Program-made: the position numbers and the translations under genes | From: Geobacter sp. | GTDB lineage: Bacteria; Desulfobacterota; Desulfuromonadia; Geobacterales; Geobacteraceae | Direction of reading: 5' to 3' | DNA: 22,732 nucleotides | Assembly: GCA_003857395.1 (NCBI GenBank) | Contig: RPRC01000128.1 | Span: 1 to 22,732, forward strand | In this document: positions 1-6,585 of the stretch, one piece after another | How positions within the stretch are numbered: the first letter of the stretch is position 1 | Layout of the letters: each line of letters opens with the position of its first letter | Notes under the pieces: model-generated | Seen by the model: only the letters and a program-made list of their open reading frames with translations | What the model was told of the DNA's origin: nothing | Database searches by the model: none

Positions 1-563
1 ATCCCGGTTGAAACGATCCCGGTGCCGATGGGTTTGGTGAGGATCAGGATATCCCCCGGCCGGGCCGTTGAGTTACGGACTACCCGCTCCGGATGGACCA
101 GACCGGTCACCGCCAGGCCGTATTTTATCTCGTCGTCTTCTACGGTATGTCCGCCCACCAGGCACGCCCCGGCTTCGCGGATCTTTTCCGCTCCTCCGGC
201 CAGTATCTCCCGCAGCGTCTCGGGGGGAATACTGCACTTGGGGAAGAAGACCAGATTCATGGCGGTCACGGGTCGGCCTCCCATGGCGAAGACGTCGGAC
301 AGGGCGTTGGTCGCCGCGATGGCGCCGAACAGGAACGGGTCGTCCACTAGTGGGGTGATTATATCCGTTGTTTCCACCAGGGCACACTCGTCTCCGATGC
401 GGTAGACGCCCGCGTCATCGGAGGTCTCCGGACCCACGATCAGATTCGGGTCCGGTTTGCCGAACAGGCCGGACAAGGCTTCTTCCAGGCCCTCCGGGCC
501 CAGCTTCGCGGCTCAACCGGCCGCTTTCACCATCTGCGTCAGTTTGATTGGATTTCTGGTCAT
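1..563 (-). CDS. selD: Selenophosphate synthetase SelD, selenocysteine-containing (C-terminus off the left edge)
   Basis: SelD makes selenophosphate from selenide and ATP, the selenium donor for selenocysteine and selenouridine synthesis in the cytoplasm. The reading frame starts [16 protein letters not shown] and then meets an in-frame TGA at 513-515, which is codon 17. This is the position of the catalytic Cys/Sec of the family (Cys17 in E. coli), and the conserved Lys follows at position 20. After the TGA the frame stays open to the window edge and reads as SelD throughout, including DDAG, the METAL-binding-type segment around [13 protein letters not shown], and LTKPIGTG. I therefore read TGA as Sec rather than stop. 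The ATG overlaps the upstream stop as ATGA, so translation is probably coupled to the preceding gene. A pipeline that treats TGA only as stop will truncate this gene or start it downstream. About 187 codons are visible; the family usually has about 340-350. Confidence 0.95.
485..503 (-). promoter_or_regulatory. Candidate bacterial SECIS hairpin for selD Sec17
   Basis: Starting nine bases after the UGA (513-515), the mRNA reads CUGGGCCCGGAGGGCCUGG. It can fold into an 8-bp stem (two G-U pairs) with a GGA apical loop. A hairpin just downstream of the UGA and inside the coding sequence is where bacterial SelB recognises its SECIS element. Position and the G-containing loop fit. I did not identify the bulged U typical of the E. 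coli fdhF element, so the exact fold is inferred. Confidence 0.65.
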
Positions 564-1453
564 GCGATGTGCTCCTGTTGTTTGTCCGCGAAGGGTTTTT
601 CCGCCAACACCTCCCGGCAGGCCCGCGGAATGTGTTCGATGATGTCCAGTATCTGGGTAGCGGGCGTCGGTCGGGCGTAGCTGCCGGCAAGCCGGTTGAT
701 CCGCATGGCGGCTACGGCCGCCTCTTGCATTTCGTACCCCGCGTCCACAAGGACGGAGACGAGACCGGTTAACGTGTCGCCCGTTCCGCCGATGGCCTCC
801 AGCGCCTCTTCAACGGGACTGTCGACAGTTTCCAGTATTCCACTTGCATCGGCCAGGTAGTCGGCCTTTCCCTTCACCAGCAGATAGCGGGCAGCATTGC
901 GGTGCTGGTAGGCACGCGCGATGAGGTCGGGGACCCGATTGTCCTCATGGAGGATGAACCCCCGGGTGTAGAACGGATGGGGCGCCTTTTCATCTGCCAG
1001 AAAAGCCAGTTCCCCCACATCGGGGGTGAAGAGATCGTAGGCGGAGGCCTCGCCGCTCATTTTCGCCATATACATGTATCCAGCGTCGGCAATGAGGCGC
1101 GGCCTCGGATTCATGTTTCTGAGGACTTCCAGCAAGCGCGCATGCCGGTGGACGATGGGCTGCAGATAATGGAAGGTAATGGTCTGGAAGGAGACGTCCG
1201 GCAGGGTTTCGGTCATGTGTGCATACAGTCGATGGCTCCCCTTGCCGGTTCCCGTATCGCCCACGAGGTAAACAAAGGGTGCCGGTCGGCCTATTGCTTC
1301 AGAGGCTTTGACGGCGGCTGCGAGGAGGGCAGGGGTCCCACGGTTGACGTCGATGTTCAACGTGCCGATGCGCATCCGTTTACCGTCGAACGAAATGACC
1401 CCTTCCACCAGGGGAAAATCATTGGATGGGACGGTTCCCGCTATGCAGAGCAT
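560..1453 (-). CDS. Ribokinase-fold protein related to NAD(P)H-hydrate dehydratase, in selenium operon
   Basis: This 297-residue protein has the hallmarks of the ribokinase/YjeF-C fold. A LFTPDVGELAFL segment (about 143-154) resembles the TPHxGE motif of NAD(P)HX dehydratases. A GGTGDTLTG motif (about 225-233) matches the anion-hole and catalytic Asp region (GxGD). An additional GDTGTGKGS stretch near residue 65 looks like a phosphate-binding loop. A good Shine-Dalgarno (GAGGAGG) lies 10 bases before the ATG, inside the end of the DUF3343-type gene. The gene overlaps that gene by 13 bases and selD by 4 bases (ATGA), so it is an integral operon member. The substrate is unknown; repair of hydrated NAD(P)H is possible, but the operon position suggests a selenium-linked role. 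The fold is confident, the function is not. Confidence 0.75.
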   Translation of the reverse strand: MLCIAGTVPSNDFPLVEGVISFDGKRMRIGTLNIDVNRGTPALLAAAVKASEAIGRPAPFVYLVGDTGTGKGSHRLYAHMTETLPDVSFQTITFHYLQPIVHRHARLLEVLRNMNPRPRLIADAGYMYMAKMSGEASAYDLFTPDVGELAFLADEKAPHPFYTRGFILHEDNRVPDLIARAYQHRNAARYLLVKGKADYLADASGILETVDSPVEEALEAIGGTGDTLTGLVSVLVDAGYEMQEAAVAAMRINRLAGSYARPTPATQILDIIEHIPRACREVLAEKPFADKQQEHIA

Positions 1454-2001
1454 CGGCGCTTTACCTCCTCGTAGGCGAGTTGCAGCGCGTACCCGCAGAG
1501 GGTGTGCCCGATATCGCGAGGGCTTGGCGCATCGGCGATGGTCCGTCCCACCATGGAAGCGGCCAGGAAAGGTACGTCAGGGCAGCCGCCACCGGAGATA
1601 TTGACGAAGACGCCTGTTTTCTTGTCGATGGTCAGTTTCATGTTGGCGGCGCGGACCATGAGGTATTCGCCGAAGTCCTTGACGTGAAAAATATCGACCG
1701 GCTGGAGAAGCGGACTGGTCACGGGCACTATCCTCAGGGGAGGGAGTTTTTCCGCTTCCAGTGTTCTCATGATATCCAGCTGTTCTATGAGGGGGAACTC
1801 GATGACCAGGTCGCACCCCTGTCGGACTTCCGGCGGCGGGCCCATGACCCGTATTGTCCATCCTTCGCGTTTCAGAATGGTCTCCGCCTGGATGACCTCG
1901 CCGGTATTTTCAAACAGGAGAATCCCCCGGTCGCAATGGCCGTCTGGGCCAGGGGATGCTTTCTTTCCCTTGCTGCCTTTCAGAAAATCGAAAAGAGCCA
2001 A
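1441..2001 (-). CDS. DUF3343-type protein of the selenium operon
   Basis: This 186-residue protein has a segment of roughly 70 residues from about position 25 (ILLFENTGEVIQAETILK, then PPPEVRQGCDLVIEF). It resembles the DUF3343 domain often found beside SirA/TusA-like YedF proteins in selenium-utilising bacteria. The C-terminal half carries two conserved-looking cysteine motifs, GGGCPDVP and GHTLCGYA, that could bind selenium, sulfur or a metal (inference). There is no signal peptide, so it is probably cytoplasmic. It starts 4 bases after the stop of the TusA-like gene and overlaps the next gene, consistent with co-translation. The biochemical role of DUF3343 proteins is not known to me. Involvement in carrying or delivering selenium is inferred from neighbours only. 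Confidence 0.7.
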   Translation of the reverse strand: MALFDFLKGSKGKKASPGPDGHCDRGILLFENTGEVIQAETILKREGWTIRVMGPPPEVRQGCDLVIEFPLIEQLDIMRTLEAEKLPPLRIVPVTSPLLQPVDIFHVKDFGEYLMVRAANMKLTIDKKTGVFVNISGGGCPDVPFLAASMVGRTIADAPSPRDIGHTLCGYALQLAYEEVKRRCSA

Positions 2002-2005
2002 ACTG

Positions 2006-2224
2006 TCATCGTTTTTTTATGGTTATGCCGCAGCCGTCCGTCTCATCGCGGATATTCGCGACCGTCCAGCCTTTTCCTACGGCTGCGCGGCATACGTTTT
2101 CCTTTGCGGTTTCGTTGTCCACCATAATGGTGATTTCATCCGATCCGCCCGATTTGATGGCAGTCACTGTCATGAGGACCGGTTGGGGGCACGAGAGCCC
2201 GCGAGCATCTACTGTTATAGCCAT
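2006..2224 (-). CDS. TusA/SirA-like protein, N-terminal-domain equivalent of YedF
   Basis: A 72-residue TusA-fold protein beginning MAITVDARGLSCPQPVL. It carries the family CPxP motif, whose cysteine (Cys12) carries persulfide or perselenide in characterised relatives. I chose the start at 2224 because a strong GGGAGG Shine-Dalgarno lies 6 bases upstream; an in-frame ATG 18 bases earlier (2242) lacks one. YedF proteins of selenium-utilising bacteria usually fuse this domain to a second DsrE-like domain. Here only the TusA half is present, with a separate DUF3343-type gene following after 4 bases. It lies 10 bases after the yedE stop. A cytoplasmic selenium carrier between YedE and SelD is the likely role (inference). 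Confidence 0.85.
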   Translation of the reverse strand: MAITVDARGLSCPQPVLMTVTAIKSGGSDEITIMVDNETAKENVCRAAVGKGWTVANIRDETDGCGITIKKR

Positions 2225-2234
2225 GGCTTCCTCC

Positions 2235-3329
2235 CTATGCAATTCTTTTTCTCATGGTAAATCCAATAAACAGGCACACCAGCAGTCCGACCACAACCGC
2301 CTGAATCCCGAAGGGGCCGACGCCTTTCGGCGTACTGGCCAGGCCGAAATTATGGCTGAAGGCTGCTCCGAAAACCATGCCCAGCACGAAGATGGCGGCG
2401 TCGCCGTCTCCTTCACCCGCCAGGAAAAGTTGTCGGCCGGGGCATCCACCGGCAAGGCAAAAGGCCAAACCGGACAGCATCATGCCGGCGAAATTCCATA
2501 TATGCATGGTGTGGGCAACGGGCTGTCCCTGGAATCCAGGGTGGAACTGACCGACCAGAAAGTTGAAAACAAGGGCGGTGACGATTAGGGCGATGAATCC
2601 TGAAAGAAGGTGCATCTGCCGGAACAGGACGAAGTCACGGATGGCCCCCATGGTGCAGAAGCGGCTTCGCTGAGCGAGAAATCCGATGAGCAGCCCCACG
2701 CCGAGTGATACAATGAGCGAAGCGTGCATTGAGCCTGGGCCCTTCAGGCTGTAAAAAAGCATCTCGTTTTTTGCCTGCCCTGAGACCTGCGGATAGACGA
2801 GCGTGAGAAAGAGCAGTCCCGCCATGAAAATGGGGAGCATGAGCCCTGCCGTGAAATGCGTCTGCTGGGCTCTGCCGAGGGAATAGCCGTTTTTCAGGAA
2901 AAGAGTGCCAAGCCAGATGCCGAAAATGAGGCCCAGCATGCCGAAGATGGCGGTGCCGTCACCGCCGGCAAGACGCAACGCCGCACGCCAGGGACATCCG
3001 AGAAATACCAGCGCCCCGATCATGGCGAAAGCGCCGAGCACGAACCGGACCACCGGCGCTGAACCGAGGCGGGGCCGGAATTCCTTGAACATAAAGGCGG
3101 CGATCAGCGAGCCGATGACAAAACCGATGATTTCCGGTCGCGCGTACTGCACCACGTCAGCCCGGTGAAGACCAACGGCGCCGGTGATGTCACGTACGAA
3201 ACAGGCCACACACACACCCATGTTGCCCGGATTCCCCAGTTTTTGCAGCAGGGGCGCAAGAACTCCGATGATAATTCCGACGCTGATGATGCCCCAACGT
3301 CCAGCGAAAAAATTCTTGAAACCTTCCAT
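2235..3329 (-). CDS. yedE: YedE-family selenium metabolism membrane transporter
   Basis: A 364-residue polytopic inner-membrane protein of the YeeE/YedE family with about ten hydrophobic segments. Conserved cysteine motifs lie at or near the membrane: GNMGVCVACFVRD (about 35-47), FLGCPWR, SRFCTMGAIRD and GGCPGRQ. These are the signatures of the YedE group, which co-occurs with YedF and SelD and is thought to import selenium compounds, as related YeeE imports thiosulfate. I chose the ATG at 3329 because AAGGAGG sits 6 bases before it; a start 30 bases upstream (3359) has no ribosome site. It is the promoter-proximal gene of the selenium operon, and its leader lies in 3330-3600. Confidence 0.9.
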   Translation of the reverse strand: MEGFKNFFAGRWGIISVGIIIGVLAPLLQKLGNPGNMGVCVACFVRDITGAVGLHRADVVQYARPEIIGFVIGSLIAAFMFKEFRPRLGSAPVVRFVLGAFAMIGALVFLGCPWRAALRLAGGDGTAIFGMLGLIFGIWLGTLFLKNGYSLGRAQQTHFTAGLMLPIFMAGLLFLTLVYPQVSGQAKNEMLFYSLKGPGSMHASLIVSLGVGLLIGFLAQRSRFCTMGAIRDFVLFRQMHLLSGFIALIVTALVFNFLVGQFHPGFQGQPVAHTMHIWNFAGMMLSGLAFCLAGGCPGRQLFLAGEGDGDAAIFVLGMVFGAAFSHNFGLASTPKGVGPFGIQAVVVGLLVCLFIGFTMRKRIA

Positions 3330-3558
3330 ATGTTCCTCCTTAATCCATGAAATATTCAACAGTATGAGACAGCCAGTGCATGACAGCGTTCAAGTTTTTG
3401 GAAAAGTTAGCGACAGCATCCCCACGCAGTTAGGAAATAGTGCGCGGGCGTGCAAAGGAAGGCTTCCTATTGGTACCATGAGTCGAAAAAGCTATCTACT
3501 CATAGGTGCTTACTACATTTAGCAAGTAGGGTAACAAATACAATTTTTGTTGTCGAAT

Positions 3559-3573
3559 TGAAAATAATTATCA
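3559..3573. promoter_or_regulatory. Fur-box-like operator
   Basis: The minus strand reads TGATAATTATTTTCA. This differs from the 7-1-7 Fur consensus TGATAATnATTATCA at one of 14 defined positions. It lies about 230 bases upstream of the yedE start and has no plus-strand gene next to it. It could control the selenium operon or an unseen small RNA. Confidence 0.45.
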
Positions 3574-3905
3574 AAACGGTCGTTTGTATCGAATATGTCA
3601 ATATCGTTACCAATAGTCTCCATGAAGCCATGATGTGTCTGTTAATGAAGTGATGCCGCAAGATAATCTCTGCAGTGCTGTTATTCGCTTAGACACGCAG
3701 GCTTCCCTGTCAAGTAGAAAGATGTAAAGTAGATTTCTTGTTTTTTTTTGTCCATCTGGGTAAGCATTCTCGAGACATAATGGTTGCAATCTCTCTTGCC
3801 CGAATCCGTTGGTTCTTCGGCTGAGTGTCAATAGGTGACCCGTCTTGGCGTGCAGTTGCAATTCGTATCGTCGTAGGACTAAGATGGACAGGTGGAGATT
3901 AGATC

Positions 3906-3938
3906 AGACCTGCCAGGTTTTGAAAACCTGGCAGGTCT
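3906..3938. repeat. 33-bp dispersed palindrome, copy 1
   Basis: A 16-base arm AGACCTGCCAGGTTTT, a single central G, then the exact reverse complement of the arm. An identical 33-base copy, in the same orientation, occurs at 18619-18651. The flanks of the two copies do not match, so the repeated unit is the palindrome itself. Here it lies downstream of the broken GLUG gene, where it could act as a transcript-end hairpin. Confidence 0.95.
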
Positions 3939-3971
3939 CTGTAATTGAAAGGAAAAATAGGAACACTTCCA

Positions 3972-3994
3972 AATTGTACCCGTTGTGTACAATT
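3972..3994. repeat. Inverted repeat, 8-bp arms and 7-bp spacer
   Basis: AATTGTAC at 3972-3979 and GTACAATT at 3987-3994 form a perfect dyad. It is downstream of the broken GLUG gene (minus strand), so a weak terminator or an operator are both possible. There is no U-run after it. Confidence 0.5.
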
Positions 3995-4085
3995 CAACGT
4001 TTTCAATAGCTCTGCCTATTATTTGCGCAAGGGCGGGCCAGTTTGCCTCCCTGACTCGCCCCTGTTATCCAGCGGCTTGCGCGAG

Positions 4086-6385
4086 CTAGCGCTCTCCCCC
4101 CGGCGCCTGCCAGCTCCAAGTCTGGCTCCAGGCCGACCACTGGTTCTGGTCATCCAGCGCTCGCACCCGCCAGTAATAGGTCGTCCCCGGCACCAGGTCC
4201 TCTTCCGGCGTGAAGCTGACGACTGCTGCTGCCGCCTCCTCATCGTCAACAAGGGGTGCAGGCCTGCTGCTGTCGCCGCACCCGCTTACCAGGAGCGTGG
4301 CGCAGAGGCCGACGAGCGCCAGCAGCGCCAGCCGCCGTCGGTTGTTGCGGCGGGCCAGGGGGGTACTGACCAACAGCAACGCGGCCAGGCCAAAGCGTGA
4401 AAATTCAGGCTCAATGAGCCACACCATCCAGCTATTCGTATCTTCTTCCGTGAAATCCGGGGTCGTGCTGACCTGGATTTCATAGGCCACCACCTCCCGG
4501 TCGGCGGGGTGCTGTAACGGCAGCCAGGTTAAGGTTGGCCGAAGTTCGGCAACGGTCTCGTCGTTCGCGGGCGCCCGCAGCGCCGGGGCGAGGGTGGAGA
4601 AAGACTGCCAGTTCAGGTACGGGTAGGAAGCGCCTTCATTGATCTTCCACAGGCCGGGGAAGTCCCAGTCGGCGAAGGTGGCTTGCTGCCGCATCAGCTC
4701 GGTGGAGCGCCCCGCCCCACCGGCAGAGGCCGGTTGCCCGGTGGCGTCGATGTCCCAAAAAGAGCTGCTGACATTGGACCCACCGTCAGGGTGATCATTA
4801 CGGCCAACTAGGCCGCCCACGCCGTCACCGCCGTTTAGGGAAATCACCGCCCCCGTGGCATAGCTGTTGGCCAGGGTGGGTTCGGTTCTTAGATATCCGA
4901 CCAAGCCACCGATGTTCGTCGCACCAGTAACCCGCCCCGTGGCATAGCAGTTGTTTACGCTGGTATCGCCACCTTCAACAGTCCCCCGACGTGGGTCCCT
5001 CCGGAGACTTCGCCAGTAGCAAAGGAACGCGAGACTGTCGAAGCATTGTCCAGTCGGCCGATCAACCCGCCGGTGCGATAGGAGGTGTGGCCATCCACCG
5101 CGCCGGTGGCCCAGGAATCCGCTACCGTTGCATTTCCGCTAAGCTCCCCGACCAGGCCTCCCACGTCGCCAAAGCCGGAAACAGCGCCGGTGGCGGAACA
5201 ACCGGATATCGCCGACGCGTAACGTGCTTCGCCCACCAAACCACCGACCAGATCCTGCGTGGCGGATACGTCCCCCGTGGCGTGAGAGTTATTGATGGCC
5301 GTACCTTCGATCTGTCCCGCCAGCCCACCGGCGTTGGTGCCGTTGATGGCCGACGCCGTGCTTTCGGAACGGCAGTCGGTGATGGTCGAATCATAGGCAA
5401 TCCCCACCAGGCCGCCTGCGCGGGTATCCGCGACGACCATGCCCGTGGAGCTGACAGCTGAAATTGTGGTGCCGGTGCCGGCAAAGCCCACCAGTCCACC
5501 GACGTAGGCGCGGCCGGTGACATTCACGTCACCCAATTGCAGATTCTGGATAGTCGCGCCAGCCGTATGGCCAAACAGGCCGACGCCATCGGGCGAGGGT
5601 CGGTCAACGAACAAGCCGCTGATGGTATGGGAATCGCCATCAAAACTGCCGCTGAAGGGCTGGTCGGCCGGGTTCTCCCAGCCCAAATAGGTGCCGATGG
5701 GCTCCCAGCCGGCATCAGCGTTGTAAGGTGCTACATCGAGGTCGATGTCGGCGATCAGGATGAAGTGACCACTCAGGGAATCGCGAACGGCTTCCAACTG
5801 CTTTGCCGTTGCAATCTGCCAGGGGTTGTCAACGGTGCCGTCGCCGCCAGCGAATCCGATTACGCTGTCGTAAACCTCAAACTCGGAAATACCGATAAAG
5901 GCAACCCAGTTGTTGGTGGCTTGATACCGGAAATATCGTGCCTGGAACGCGGAATCGAAGGTGATAGTGCGAATAACGTAGTCACTGAAAACATCGACGG
6001 GAGTGTCGTAATTCAGCGCTTCCGCATGGCGCTCAACCTAACTGGACCCATCAAGGGAAGAGGCAACCGTGAGGTTGTTTGTCTGCAGTGGCTGGAATCG
6101 GATCTATCTAACGTCCGCCACTGCCCCCAGGTCGAGAACAAATTCGATGGAATTGCTCATCCCCCCCTGATAGCTGTACCAATTACTGGCGTAGTTGCCA
6201 TCCACCACATTTCCCGGCGCCCCCAGCTGAACATTGGTGCTGGGGATGATCGTTTGGTTGAGTGCCAGGTTGGCATCGACTGCTGCCGCCGGCATAGCCA
6301 GCACCAGCAACAAAAACCCTGACAGCAGTTGAGCCACCACCAATTGCCTCAAGCCCTTCATCCTCCACCCGACCGCGTTTTTCAT
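4086..6385 (-). pseudogene. Broken gene for an exported GLUG-repeat protein with a discoidin-like N-terminal domain
   Basis: Intact, this would encode about 766 residues. It has a signal peptide (MKNAVGWRMKGLRQ, hydrophobic core, AMPAAA) and a discoidin/F5-8C-like domain (ANLALNQTI to ISEFEVY). About ten GLUG motif repeats (VGGLVG followed by SxATG) follow, then an Fn3-like domain near the end. Three lesions break it. TAG at 6104-6106 (codon 94) sits between ADVR and IRFQP. TAG at 6038-6040 (codon 116) sits between DGSS and VERH, where Trp is expected. A one-base-missing frameshift lies between about 4960 and 4992, after which GLUG repeats resume in another frame (EGGDTSVNNCYATG). The domain reads smoothly across each lesion, so it is one decayed gene and not several. 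GGGGA lies 6 bases before the chosen ATG; an ATG directly upstream at 6388 is the alternative. GLUG proteins are typically surface or secreted adhesin-like proteins. Confidence 0.85.
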
Positions 6386-6529
6386 CATGTTCCCCTTTTT
6401 CACAGATAAGGTTCTCCCGGTAGAAAGCGGGGCGCCGGCAAGCTCCGCCCAAATCAAAGTAATTGAATTCCACATACTGTTCCCGGAACTTCGGCCACAA
6501 GCCTCAGGCGCCGGCGATTACCTAAGCAG

Positions 6530-6560
6530 GCCAACCGGCACAGAAAGGGTGCCGGCTGGC
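6530..6560. terminator. 12-bp stem-loop between the lipoprotein and GLUG genes
   Basis: GCCAACCGGCAC at 6530-6541 and GTGCCGGCTGGC at 6549-6560 pair over 12 positions, with one mismatch in DNA (a G-U wobble in minus-strand RNA) and a 7-base loop. It begins 26 bases after the minus-strand lipoprotein stop. No U-run follows on the minus strand, so a transcription terminator is plausible but not proven; it may instead be an mRNA-stabilising or processing hairpin. Confidence 0.45.
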
Positions 6561-6585
6561 GTAAAAAACCTTTACGGCGGTTCCA

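Larger units (their letters stand above)
3330..4085. other. Non-coding interval of 756 bases, AT-richer than its surroundings
   Basis: No convincing gene is present. The interval holds the leader and promoter of the selenium operon (minus strand, 3330-3600), a Fur-like site at 3559-3573, a 33-bp palindrome at 3906-3938 and an inverted repeat at 3972-3994. An 84-codon minus-strand ORF at 3607-3861 lacks any recognisable motif. The right end is the 3' flank of the broken GLUG gene. Confidence 0.7.

Noticed and set aside
3607..3861. 84-codon minus-strand ORF in the non-coding interval
   Set aside because: No recognisable motif and no support from neighbours; kept as non-coding.
6038..6106. Amber codons read as pyrrolysine or suppressed Gln/Trp
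   Set aside because: The expected residues (such as Trp after DGSS) differ between the sites, a frameshift is also present, and no Pyl genes are in the window; decay is simpler.
5537..6322. 261-codon plus-strand frame over the broken GLUG gene
   Set aside because: The minus strand shows discoidin and GLUG repeat logic; the plus frame is antisense with no motif.
6386..6585. A c-di-GMP (GEMM) riboswitch in the GLUG gene leader
   Set aside because: GC-rich hairpins are present, but the conserved GEMM core sequences are not.
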